Below, in pieces: positions 15,966 through 24,644 of a stretch of 64,000 nucleotides of DNA. The position numbers and the translations under genes are program-made. The stretch's first letter is position 1. Every line of letters starts with the position of its first letter. The stretch covers positions 1-64,000 of the forward strand of contig JBJDZM010000120.1 of NCBI GenBank assembly GCA_051867975.1. The letters are read 5' to 3'. The notes under the pieces were generated by a model. It ran no database searches. It was not told where the DNA came from and saw only the letters and a program-made list of their open reading frames with translations. Origin of the DNA: SVTX01 sp051867975. Lineage in GTDB: Bacteria > Bacillota > Clostridia > Oscillospirales > CAG-272.

Positions 15966-16207
15966 TTTATGCCTGTTGAAAAGTCGCGTTTGAGTCTGTT
16001 GATATTTATAAATTATTCAAATTCGTGCATTATTTTCCACATGGCAGCATTGCGATGATATTCGGTTTCGCACCTCGGAAAATTTGGTTTTCCAAATTGT
16101 TTTCAACCTTCTTTTCAACAATGCAAAAAGTTTTCCACAGGCTGTGGAAAGGTATGTTGAAAACATTGAGGAAAAAGTGGAAAAATGTCGAAAAAGGGTA
16201 GGAACAG
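15966..16207. other. gyrB-mreC gap rich in DnaA-box-like sequences
   Basis: In 242 bp there are TTTTCCACA at 16033-16041 and 16131-16139, TTTTCAACA at 16112-16120, TTTTCAACC at 16100-16108, and inverse-strand sites at 15974-15982, 16142-16150, 16155-16163 and 16176-16184. A palindrome AATTTGG/CCAAATT lies at 16081-16097. The density exceeds that in the dnaA-dnaN gap. Confidence 0.5.
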
Positions 16208-17041
16208 GTGAAAATTTTTAAAAATAAATTTTTTATGATCATCCTGTCGATTGCGGTATTTTTGACGATACTGACAGCCACTCTGTCGATTATGGGACAG
16301 ACCGACCCAATAAAGAACGCATTGAACACGGTAGCGACTCCGTTTCGGTTTATCGGAAATAAAGTAAGCGAGTCAGTTGACGGTTTTAAGAGTTATTTTA
16401 AAGCGATTGAGGATTACAAGGCTGAAAACGAGAGCCTTCGTGCCGAGATCGAGTCACTCCAAGGAGCGGTTGCCGACAGAGATGCTGCAATCGAGGAAAA
16501 CGAGCGTCTTCGCGATTATCTTGAAATGAAACAGAAATATTCTTCATTTAAGCTCACCGAGGCATTGATAATCGGACGGGAGGGTGAGGGACATTTCACC
16601 TTTTTCACACTGAACAAGGGAAAGAATGACGGAATCGATATAGGAATGGCGGTCATGGTCAGCGAAGGGCTTGTCGGTTCGGTCTGCGATGCGGGAGACA
16701 ATTGGTCGAGAGTGAGGGTACTCAACGAGGCTTCATCCTCGGCAGGCGCGTATGTGCATCGAAGCGGAGAGGTCGGAGTCCTGTGCGGTGATATCGCATT
16801 TAAGGACACGGGTTATTGCTCGCTGAAATATCTCTCCGAAGATGCGGATGTGGTAGAAGGCGATCTTATCTATACAAGCGGAGAGGGAAGCGTTTACCCC
16901 GGCGGAATATATATAGGCAGAGTGCTTTCGGTCGAGTCGGACGGTTTTTCGAGGACAAAGAGTGCTGTCGTCGAATGTGCGGTAGAATTTGACTCACTGA
17001 AATACGTTGTTGTGATAACATCGCATGAGAACGGAGATTAA
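16208..17041 (+). CDS. mreC: Rod shape-determining protein MreC
   Basis: The 277-residue protein has a short cytoplasmic start, one membrane helix (about 8-30), a coiled coil (about 65-110; D-Y-K-A-E-N-E-S-L-R-A-E-I-E-S-L) and a beta-rich extracytoplasmic domain with V-S-E-G-L-V-G-S-V and I-Y-T-S-G-E-G-S-V-Y-P-G-G-I. MreC links the cytoskeletal MreB complex to peptidoglycan synthesis. The start is GTG at 16208 behind AGGAAC. mreD begins 1 bp after the stop. mreB is not in the window. Confidence 0.93.
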   Translation: MKIFKNKFFMIILSIAVFLTILTATLSIMGQTDPIKNALNTVATPFRFIGNKVSESVDGFKSYFKAIEDYKAENESLRAEIESLQGAVADRDAAIEENERLRDYLEMKQKYSSFKLTEALIIGREGEGHFTFFTLNKGKNDGIDIGMAVMVSEGLVGSVCDAGDNWSRVRVLNEASSSAGAYVHRSGEVGVLCGDIAFKDTGYCSLKYLSEDADVVEGDLIYTSGEGSVYPGGIYIGRVLSVESDGFSRTKSAVVECAVEFDSLKYVVVITSHENGD

Positions 17042-17042
17042 C

Positions 17043-17597
17043 ATGGCGGATATCGAAAGAAAAAAGAGCGAGATATCGGCAGTCTCTCACGTGCTTTACA
17101 GTGTATTTTTCACGGTATTGCTGATTTTTACGGCGATACTTCAATGCTCCGATATCACGTTTTTCGGGATCGTGCCTGACCTTTCGTTTGCGGCAGTGTG
17201 CGCCGTAGGATTTATTGCAGGCGAGAGATACGGCGGTATATTTGGGCTTGTGGGCGGTGTGCTTATATGGGCACTCGGCTCAAGCGGAATATCACTCTCC
17301 CCGATACTCTTCACATTTTGCGGATATCTCTGCGGTGCGTTGCCGCGCGTGATCCTCCGTAGAAATTTTCTCTCATATCTCGTTTTTACGCCGATCATGG
17401 GAGCGATACATATATTTTTTACACTGATATACTATATAATGCTCTCCGAGAGCTATGATATATGGAGTGTTTTCGGTAAAAGAATCATTCCCGAATTCTT
17501 CTCATGTATCATTTTCATGACGGTCGCATACGGTGCGGTCAAAATTATTTACATGCTTTTCAAAGGAAAGAAGAAGGACGCAAGGCTTTTAAAATAA
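17043..17597 (+). CDS. mreD: Rod shape-determining protein MreD
   Basis: This 184-residue protein is mostly membrane (5-6 hydrophobic segments). The C-I-L/F-G-I-V-P-D-L-S region around 40-50, the G-E-R-Y-G-G-I-F-G-L-V-G-G core and the basic tail fit MreD. The ATG at 17043 lies 1 bp past the mreC stop; a start 6 codons upstream would overlap mreC. It acts with MreC and RodA/PBP2 in wall elongation. Sequence conservation is low in this family, so the neighbour mreC is an important part of the evidence. Confidence 0.85.
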   Translation: MADIERKKSEISAVSHVLYSVFFTVLLIFTAILQCSDITFFGIVPDLSFAAVCAVGFIAGERYGGIFGLVGGVLIWALGSSGISLSPILFTFCGYLCGALPRVILRRNFLSYLVFTPIMGAIHIFFTLIYYIMLSESYDIWSVFGKRIIPEFFSCIIFMTVAYGAVKIIYMLFKGKKKDARLLK

Positions 17598-17632
17598 GAG
17601 TTTGAGTCCATACAAAGAAAGAGGAAATATCA

Positions 17633-20167
17633 ATGAGCAATCAGCAGCATGACAACGATGTATATTTGTTTGAAAATCAGAAGATCGTTGACATTAACAT
17701 GGAAAAAGAGGTAAAGAAATCCTTTATCGAGTATTCCATGTCTGTCATTATGTCGAGAGCGCTTCCCGACGTAAGAGACGGTATGAAGCCCGGTCAGCGC
17801 CGAGTCATATACGCTATGTACGAGGACCATCTGACGCACGATAAGCCGTTCTACAAGTCGGCTACCACCGTCGGTAACGTATTGGGACGCTATCATCCTC
17901 ACGGCGACAGCTCTGTTTACGGTACAATGGTGCGTCTGGCACAGCCCTTCAGTCTTCGTTATCCTCTTGTAGAGGGACACGGAAACTTCGGTTCGGTCGA
18001 CGGAGACCCGCCGGCTGCTTACCGTTATACAGAAGCAAGACTTGCGCGCATATCAGAGGAGATGACGCGTGACCTTGAAAAAGAGGTAGTTGAGTATCAG
18101 CCCAACTTTGACAACCGCCGCCGTGAGCCTACCGTGCTGCCGTCCCGTTTCCCGAACCTGCTTGTAAACGGCTCGGTCGGTATCGCCGTCGGTATGGCGA
18201 CAAACGTTCCGCCTCACAACCTCGGTGAGGTCATTGATGGAACGATATACCGCATGGAAAACCCCGAGTGTTCGATTGCGGACCTCATGCAGTTTATAAA
18301 AGGTCCCGATTTCCCGACGTACGGAACGATACACGGAACGAGCGGGATCATCGACGCTTACACGACCGGTAAAGGCAGAATAGTCGTTCGCGCAAAGGCT
18401 GAGGTAAACGAGGACAAGAGACAGATAATCGTCACCGAAATTCCTTACATGGTAAACAAATCCATGCTCTGCGAGTCTATTGCCAACCTTGTAAAGGACA
18501 AGAGAATTGACGGTATTTCCGACATGCGCGACGAGTCGGGCAAGGACGGAATGAGAATTGTTATCGAATTCAAGCGCGACGCGAACGGTCAGGTAATCCT
18601 CAACCAGCTCTATAAATATACCCAGATGCAGGACACCTGCTCGGCAAACTTCTTGGCTATCGTCGGTCAGGAGCCGAAGGTATTGAATCTCGCGCAGATA
18701 CTTGACTATTACATCGCTCATCAGCAGTCTGTCATTCGCCGACGTACCGAATTCGACCTTGAAAAGGCGAAGGCGAGAGCGCATATTTTCGAGGGCTACA
18801 AGATAGCGCTTGACAATATCGACGAGATAGTTGAGATAATGAAGACGAGTGAGTCGATTCCGGCATCAAAGGCAACGCTTATGGAGCGCTTCGGGCTTAC
18901 CGACATTCAGGCTCAGGCTATTGTTGAGATGACACTCGGAAGACTTACCGGCATGGAGAGAAGCAAGATAGAGGACGAGCTTGAGCGACTCCACGCACTC
19001 ATCGCAGAGCTTGAAGGAATACTCGCGGATGAGAGCAAGATAAACGAGATAATCAAGACTGAAATGCTTGAAATAAAGAAGAAATACGCGGACGAACGCC
19101 GTACGAATATCGAGCAGGCTATTGACGACATAGATCTTGAGGATATGATTGAAAAGCACAATTGTATCATCACGATGACACGCGCAGGATATATCAAGCG
19201 TCTGCCTTCCGATACCTATTCCGCACAGCACAGAGGCGGCAAGGGAATTACCGGCATGACCGCACGTGACGAGGACTTTATCGAGAGAGTCGATGCGGTA
19301 TTCAGCCACTCGACCATGATGTTCTTTACAAACAAAGGACGTGTTCAGGCGCTTCGCGCGTTCCAGATTCCCGAGGCTTCAAGAACCGCAAAGGGAACGA
19401 ACATCGTAAACCTGCTTGAGCTTGAAAAGGACGAGAAGGTCACGGCGGTCATCTCCGTAAATGAATTTAATGACTATGAATATCTCACCATGGTAACGCG
19501 TCAGGGTGTTATCAAGAAGACTCTGCTCTCAGAATATGAGTACCAGAGAAAGGGCGGAAAGATCGCCATAAATCTTGACGAAGGCGACGAATTGCTATTT
19601 GTCACGAAGACCGACGGAAAAAGACAGCTTATCATCGCGACGAGAAACGGCAGCGCGGTTAAGTTCGACGAGGGCGAGGTCAGAAGTATGGGACGTGTCA
19701 GCCGCGGCGTGCGCGGAATACGTCTTAAAGAGGACGATTACGTTATCGGCGTAGTTGCGGTCGAGGAAGGCAAGAAGCTTTTGACCATAACCGAAAACGG
19801 ATACGGTAAGAGAACCGAATTTGACGACTTCAGACTCATGAAGAACCGCGGAGGCGGAGGTGTTACCTGCCATAATCTCACCGAAAAGACAGGACTTTTA
19901 GCCGGAATAATTGCCGTCGGAGATGATGACGACGTTATGATGATAACCGACAGCGGAATTATCATAAGAACTCCGGCGGACGGAATTTCGACCTATTCAA
20001 GAACCGCGTCGGGTGTTATTGTCATGAGACTTGAGGACGGACAGAAGCTTGTAAATGTAACGAATGTTGCAAAGGAAGATGAGACCGAGGACGAAGACTT
20101 CACCGAGACAGAGACCTCGGAGAATTCCGCATCCGAATCGGTTGATGTTGCAGAAACCGAAGAATAA
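17633..20167 (+). CDS. gyrA: DNA gyrase subunit A
   Basis: The 844-residue product has the winged-helix/tower region with catalytic Y132 in A-A-Y-R-Y-T-E, and six C-terminal beta-pinwheel blades including the GyrA-box-like Q-H-R-G-G-K-G. It ends with an acidic tail of about 35 residues. The N-terminal quinolone region reads H-G-D-S-S-V-Y-G-T: S93 corresponds to E. coli S83, but G97 replaces the Asp or Glu normally found at position 87. AGAGGAAA precedes the ATG. It follows mreD after 35 bp. Confidence 0.97.
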   Translation: MSNQQHDNDVYLFENQKIVDINMEKEVKKSFIEYSMSVIMSRALPDVRDGMKPGQRRVIYAMYEDHLTHDKPFYKSATTVGNVLGRYHPHGDSSVYGTMVRLAQPFSLRYPLVEGHGNFGSVDGDPPAAYRYTEARLARISEEMTRDLEKEVVEYQPNFDNRRREPTVLPSRFPNLLVNGSVGIAVGMATNVPPHNLGEVIDGTIYRMENPECSIADLMQFIKGPDFPTYGTIHGTSGIIDAYTTGKGRIVVRAKAEVNEDKRQIIVTEIPYMVNKSMLCESIANLVKDKRIDGISDMRDESGKDGMRIVIEFKRDANGQVILNQLYKYTQMQDTCSANFLAIVGQEPKVLNLAQILDYYIAHQQSVIRRRTEFDLEKAKARAHIFEGYKIALDNIDEIVEIMKTSESIPASKATLMERFGLTDIQAQAIVEMTLGRLTGMERSKIEDELERLHALIAELEGILADESKINEIIKTEMLEIKKKYADERRTNIEQAIDDIDLEDMIEKHNCIITMTRAGYIKRLPSDTYSAQHRGGKGITGMTARDEDFIERVDAVFSHSTMMFFTNKGRVQALRAFQIPEASRTAKGTNIVNLLELEKDEKVTAVISVNEFNDYEYLTMVTRQGVIKKTLLSEYEYQRKGGKIAINLDEGDELLFVTKTDGKRQLIIATRNGSAVKFDEGEVRSMGRVSRGVRGIRLKEDDYVIGVVAVEEGKKLLTITENGYGKRTEFDDFRLMKNRGGGGVTCHNLTEKTGLLAGIIAVGDDDDVMMITDSGIIIRTPADGISTYSRTASGVIVMRLEDGQKLVNVTNVAKEDETEDEDFTETETSENSASESVDVAETEE

Positions 20168-20190
20168 TCGAAAAAGGAGAGCGACCGAGC

Positions 20191-20802
20191 ATGAAAAAAA
20201 GCATTATTTCCATAGTTTTAGTTTTAATCATTGTTGTTTTGGCAATGTCATCATGCTCGGGCAGCGCTCCGAAGATCGATGAGGTCAGGGACAGAATAGT
20301 CTACCTTATCGAAGGCTCTAAGGAGATAAATATTCTTTTCTTCGGTTCGGGACTCCCGACTTACAAAAGAGACGGACTCATTGAAACCGAGCTTGGTGTC
20401 TATTACGACGACGAATATACCGCATATAACAAGGTCATGGAAAATTCGCGTTTTAAAAGCATTGACGACATGAAAAAAGCCGCGGAACGTGTGTATTCGG
20501 AGAATTATCTCGATGCAATATATGAAACGGCTTTTGAAGGATATATGACGGGAAGCTCCTCGGCTTATATGCGTTTTTATGAAACCTCGGATTGGATGTA
20601 TCAAAGCATCAGCGCAACCGACTTCGACCTCTCGGAAAGGATATATGACTATTCAAGCATGGAGATAGTAAAGCCCTCAAACGGAGAATATTTGAACATT
20701 ACGATAGATACGTATACGTTGCGCGACAAAAAGGTCAAGACAATCACACTGTCGTTTATCTATGAGCGGGGAAATTGGTATCTCGATTCTCCTACCTATT
20801 GA
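20191..20802 (+). CDS. Putative lipoprotein of unknown function
   Basis: The 203-residue protein starts with K-K-S, a hydrophobic core (residues 5-18) and A-M-S-S-C, a lipobox with Cys at about 22, so it is likely anchored to the outer face of the cell membrane. The remainder is a mix of charged and aromatic residues (many Tyr), ending with a beta-like Y-E-R-G-N-W-Y-L-D-S-P-T-Y. I recognise no domain. It starts 23 bp after gyrA behind AAGGAGAG and is followed by a clear terminator, so it is probably the last gene of the gyrase operon. Confidence 0.75.
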   Translation: MKKSIISIVLVLIIVVLAMSSCSGSAPKIDEVRDRIVYLIEGSKEINILFFGSGLPTYKRDGLIETELGVYYDDEYTAYNKVMENSRFKSIDDMKKAAERVYSENYLDAIYETAFEGYMTGSSSAYMRFYETSDWMYQSISATDFDLSERIYDYSSMEIVKPSNGEYLNITIDTYTLRDKKVKTITLSFIYERGNWYLDSPTY

Positions 20803-20834
20803 AAGCTAACCGCTTTTTGTTTAATGTTTATTGG

Positions 20835-20905
20835 GCATATCCGAAAGTTCCGAGAATGTTTGGTAACAAGCATTTTCTTCGGTTCTTCGGATATGCTCTT
20901 TTTTT
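20835..20905 (+). terminator. Terminator after the gyrA-lipoprotein unit
   Basis: GCATATCCGAA (20835-20845) pairs perfectly with TTCGGATATGC (20886-20896), with an internal CCGAGAATG/CATTTTCTTCGG-type extension in the loop, followed by a T-run interrupted by one C. Confidence 0.85.
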
Positions 20906-21094
20906 CGGCTGTTTCAATAACTGTTTTTTCAGAATCGCAGGAAAAAATGGCATAAAACCAACATGATTTTTCCGTAAATTCTATTTGACCGCAAGATAAG
21001 ACCATGATTTTTCTCTAAATCGCTTGATTTAATCCTTCATGTGTGATAAAATATAAAATAGGATAGTGTTTACCTATTGAAAGGAATTGAAAAA

Positions 21095-21997
21095 ATGTTT
21101 GTTGACCTTTTGGGAAAAACGAGAATAAAGCTGAGTCTTCACGCTACACCCGGCAGGGGAATGTCGGCAGACGATATTTCCGCTGAATATCTTGAGCACG
21201 GATACGATGCTGTTGCGCTCACCGAGAATTGGAAGTATACCCCGGACTGCGAAATAGACGGAATAAAGATAATTTCGGGCTGTGAATACAGTGTCGGGGG
21301 ACTTGGTGAGGGCGAGGAGGCGTATCACATTCTCGGAATCGGCATGACAAGTGACCCCGAGGTACCTTTAGCGTGGCAAAATATGAAGAAGACGGCTCGG
21401 GCTAAGGCGTGCGAGATAATTAAAATGATTCAGAAGCGTAACGGATTTGCAGTGGTTGCATATCCCGCGCACAACGCAAACGGTGCCGACAGACTTTTGG
21501 ACCTCGGTAACTTTGATGCGCTTGAAATTTTCAATTCCGAGACAAAATACGGGGTTATGTGTGACGGCTACGCAGGCAAGACTGCTGACAGGCTGTCGGG
21601 ATTCGGCTTGTCGCCTGTGCTTATAGCATCAAACGGACTTAATTGCTATGAGGACGAGGCATATATCTGCTCGCTTATGGTCGAGGCGACCGACATGGAC
21701 ACCGACCACATACTTCGCGCGCTCCGTCAGGGCAGATTTTATTCTACCGAGGGACCCGAGATACATATTGAGAGAGTCGGCGCGGATAAGGTCCGGGTTA
21801 TCTGCTCGCCTGCCGAGAAGATTGAGTTTTTCTCGGACATGGGGCAGACTTCGGGCAGAATCATTGACGGTGAAAATCTGATTGAAGCGAGCTATGTTAT
21901 AAAAGAAGGCGAAAGATTTGTCAGAGCCGAGGTCACGGACAAAAACGGTCTTCGCGCGTGGACAAATACGGTAAGATTTGATGATATTTACAGATAA
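21095..21997 (+). CDS. PHP-fold protein with degenerate metal site
   Basis: The start is the ATG at 21095, 9 bp after AAAGGA (300 residues). The N-terminal half follows the PHP phosphoesterase plan: K-L-S-L-H-A-T-P-G-R-G-M-S, then A-D-D-I-S-A-E-Y-L-E-H-G-Y-D-A-V-A-L-T-E-N, a late A-Y-P-A-H-N and A-S-N-G-L-N. In active members these places hold H-x-H, T-D-H, H-P and S-D-x-H. Most metal ligands are altered here, so it may be inactive or use another chemistry. The last ~80 residues form a beta-like extra domain. It precedes fumC by 12 bp, hinting at cotranscription but not at function. Confidence 0.65.
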   Translation: MFVDLLGKTRIKLSLHATPGRGMSADDISAEYLEHGYDAVALTENWKYTPDCEIDGIKIISGCEYSVGGLGEGEEAYHILGIGMTSDPEVPLAWQNMKKTARAKACEIIKMIQKRNGFAVVAYPAHNANGADRLLDLGNFDALEIFNSETKYGVMCDGYAGKTADRLSGFGLSPVLIASNGLNCYEDEAYICSLMVEATDMDTDHILRALRQGRFYSTEGPEIHIERVGADKVRVICSPAEKIEFFSDMGQTSGRIIDGENLIEASYVIKEGERFVRAEVTDKNGLRAWTNTVRFDDIYR

Positions 21998-22009
21998 GCG
22001 GTGAAAAAT

Positions 22010-23383
22010 ATGGAAAAATTCAGAGAAGAACATGATTCAATGGGCACTGTTTTGGTGCCATCCGACAAATACTACGGCGCACAGACACAGAGAAGCCTTG
22101 ATAACTTCAAGATCGGCGAAGAGAAGATGCCGAAAGAGCTGATACGCGCGTTCGGAATACTCAAAGCGGCGGCGGCAAAAGCAAATTTTGAGCTTCGCCC
22201 CGAGAAAATGACCGAGAAAAAATTTGAGGCAGTAATAAAGGCTTGCCTTGAAGTTTGCTCGGGTGAGCTTGACGGAAACTTCCCTTTGGCTGTATGGCAG
22301 ACGGGAAGCGGAACGCAGACTAACATGAACGTCAACGAGGTCATTGCAAACAGAGCAAACGAGATTTGCGGAGAGAAAATAATACATCCGAATGATGACG
22401 TCAATATGTCGCAATCGTCAAACGATACCTTTCCGACCGCGATGCACATTTCGGCACGGCTTGAGATAAAAGAAAAACTGCTCCCCGCAATCGATTCGCT
22501 TATTAAGAGCTTTGAGGTTCTTGAAGAGCAGAACGAGGGGATAATAAAGACAGGAAGAACGCATCTTCAGGATGCAACACCGATAAAATTCTCGCAGGAG
22601 ATAAGCGGATGGCGCGGCATGCTTGAATCGGCAAGAGAGCAGATAGTCTCCTCTGACGCTTTTCTCTCAAGGCTCGCGCTCGGCGGAACTGCGGTAGGTA
22701 CGGGAATAAACGCGCCGAAGGAATTCGGCAGCCTATCCGCAAAATATGTCTCGGAGCTTACGGGACTTGAATTTCAGAGCGAAGAAAACAAATTTCACGC
22801 GCTGACGAGCAAGGACGCGCTTGTTTTTGCGCACGGAGCGCTCAAAGCACTTGCGGCAAATCTTTTGAAGATAGCAAACGACGTGCGCTGGCTTTCGTCC
22901 GGTCCGAGATGCGGAATAGGCGAGATATCGATACCCGAAAATGAGCCGGGGTCGTCGATAATGCCCGGAAAGGTCAATCCTACTCAGTGCGAGGCGGTCA
23001 CTATGGTTGCGGTTCAGGTGATGGGCAACGATGCGACGGTAGGCTTTGCCGCATCACAGGGCAATTTCGAGCTTAATGTCTTCATGCCCGTGATAATGTA
23101 TAATTTTTTGCAATCCGTGAGACTCTTGTCCGACGTTATGAATTCTTTTAATAACAATTGTGTCGTCGGAATACGTGCGAATTACGAAAAAATGAGAGAA
23201 AATCTCAATAACTCACTCATGCTTGTGACCGCGTTGAATCCACACATCGGATATGAAAATGCGGCAAAGGTGGCAAAGAAGGCGCACAATGAGGGAATTA
23301 CGCTCAAGGAAGCGTGCGTAAGGCTCGGATTTCTGAGCGGCGAGGAATATGACAGGATAGTCATACCCGAAAAAATGGTTTAA
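22010..23383 (+). CDS. fumC: Fumarate hydratase, class II
   Basis: The 457-residue product belongs to the fumarase/aspartase superfamily. It has H-D-S-M-G and Y-Y-G-A-Q-T-Q-R near the start, S-G-T-Q-T-N-M-N-V-N-E, N-M-S-Q-S-S-N-D-T-F-P and the signature G-S-S-I-M-P-G-K-V-N-P. The K-V-N-P and fumarase-type G-R-T-H-L-Q-D-A-T-P favour fumarase over aspartase. It interconverts fumarate and malate without iron. The ATG at 22010 is preferred to an in-frame GTG at 22001. A malic enzyme gene follows after 23 bp, so the pair links fumarate, malate and pyruvate. Confidence 0.93.
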   Translation: MEKFREEHDSMGTVLVPSDKYYGAQTQRSLDNFKIGEEKMPKELIRAFGILKAAAAKANFELRPEKMTEKKFEAVIKACLEVCSGELDGNFPLAVWQTGSGTQTNMNVNEVIANRANEICGEKIIHPNDDVNMSQSSNDTFPTAMHISARLEIKEKLLPAIDSLIKSFEVLEEQNEGIIKTGRTHLQDATPIKFSQEISGWRGMLESAREQIVSSDAFLSRLALGGTAVGTGINAPKEFGSLSAKYVSELTGLEFQSEENKFHALTSKDALVFAHGALKALAANLLKIANDVRWLSSGPRCGIGEISIPENEPGSSIMPGKVNPTQCEAVTMVAVQVMGNDATVGFAASQGNFELNVFMPVIMYNFLQSVRLLSDVMNSFNNNCVVGIRANYEKMRENLNNSLMLVTALNPHIGYENAAKVAKKAHNEGITLKEACVRLGFLSGEEYDRIVIPEKMV

Positions 23384-23406
23384 ACAAGGTGGGAGGAGAC
23401 CTGAAA

Positions 23407-24585
23407 ATGTCAATTGCGGAAGAATCACTTAAAAAACACTATGAATGGAACGGAAAAATCGAGGTCGTAACGCGCTGTGAGCTTGAAAACCGAGCCGACC
23501 TGTCGCTCGCGTACACTCCCGGCGTTGCGCAGCCCTGCCTTGAAATACAAAAGGATATAAATAAATCGTACGAGCTGACAAGACGCTCAAACCTTGTTGC
23601 GGTGGTAACCGACGGCACGGCGGTCTTGGGACTTGGCGATATCGGTCCCGAAGCGGGAATGCCCGTAATGGAGGGAAAATGCGCGCTTTTTAAGGCGTTT
23701 GCGGACGTTGACGCATTTCCTCTCTGCATAAAAAGCAAGGACGTCGACGAGATAGTCAGGACGGTCTATCTTCTCTCAGGTTCCTTTGGCGGGATAAATC
23801 TTGAGGATATCTCGGCACCGAGATGCTTTGAAATTGAACGCAGACTCAAAGAGATCTGCGATATTCCGGTATTCCACGATGACCAGCACGGAACAGCCAT
23901 CGTTGTCGGCGCGGCACTTATCAACGCTCTGAAGGTAGTTAAAAAGGATATAGGCGAGGTCAAGGTCGTCATAAACGGCGCAGGCGCGGCGGGAATTTCT
24001 ATCGGAAAGCACCTTTTGAATCTCGGTGTAAAAAACCTTACCATGGTTGATCGCTTCGGCGCGATATACGAGGGCAAGAAAGAAAACAACGCGGCGCAAG
24101 AGGAGATTGCAAAGATTACAAATCTTTACAAGAATAAAGGAAATCTCAAGGATGTGCTTTGCGGTGCTGACGTGTTCATAGGAGTCTCCGCACCGAATAT
24201 TGTATCGGCTGAGATGGTTTCAAGCATGGCGCACGATTCAATAGTTTTCCCAATGGCAAATCCGACACCCGAGATAAGCCCCGACGAAGCAAAACGCGGA
24301 GGCGCGAGAATCGTCGGAACGGGACGTTCGGATTACCCAAACCAGATAAACAACGTGCTTGCGTTCCCGGGAATTTTCCGAGGTGCGCTTGATTGCCGCG
24401 CGAGTCAGATAAACGAGGAGATGAAGGTCGCAACGTCGAGGGCGCTGGCATCTCTTATACCCGACGGGGAGCTGAACGAAGAAAATATCATTCCGTCTGC
24501 ACTCAACAAGGATGTAGCACCCGTGGTAGCAAAAGCGGTCATCGAGGCGGCAAAGGCAACCGGAGTTGCGAGAAAAGAGATTTAA
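23407..24585 (+). CDS. NAD(P)-dependent malic enzyme
   Basis: The 392-residue protein is the short bacterial malic enzyme: L-A-Y-T-P-G-V-A with the catalytic Tyr, G-D-I-G-P-E-A-G-M-P-V-M-E-G-K with the catalytic Lys, the metal-binding H-D-D-Q-H-G-T-A, and a Rossmann N-G-A-G-A-A-G-I. It decarboxylates malate to pyruvate (or runs in reverse). GGGAGGAG at 23390-23397 supports the ATG at 23407; an upstream in-frame start overlaps that site. With fumC it forms a C4-C3 module feeding the pyruvate node served by nifJ at 29-33 kb. Confidence 0.93.
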   Translation: MSIAEESLKKHYEWNGKIEVVTRCELENRADLSLAYTPGVAQPCLEIQKDINKSYELTRRSNLVAVVTDGTAVLGLGDIGPEAGMPVMEGKCALFKAFADVDAFPLCIKSKDVDEIVRTVYLLSGSFGGINLEDISAPRCFEIERRLKEICDIPVFHDDQHGTAIVVGAALINALKVVKKDIGEVKVVINGAGAAGISIGKHLLNLGVKNLTMVDRFGAIYEGKKENNAAQEEIAKITNLYKNKGNLKDVLCGADVFIGVSAPNIVSAEMVSSMAHDSIVFPMANPTPEISPDEAKRGGARIVGTGRSDYPNQINNVLAFPGIFRGALDCRASQINEEMKVATSRALASLIPDGELNEENIIPSALNKDVAPVVAKAVIEAAKATGVARKEI

Positions 24586-24644
24586 ATAAACAGATAATTT
24601 AAAAATAAATGTATTATTTAAAAACAAGGTAGATTCAGATAAAA

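Noticed and set aside
16712..17144. Possible tandem promoter or regulator inside mreC
   Set aside because: Only shadows of mreC and mreD frames were seen; no consensus promoter or palindrome stood out.
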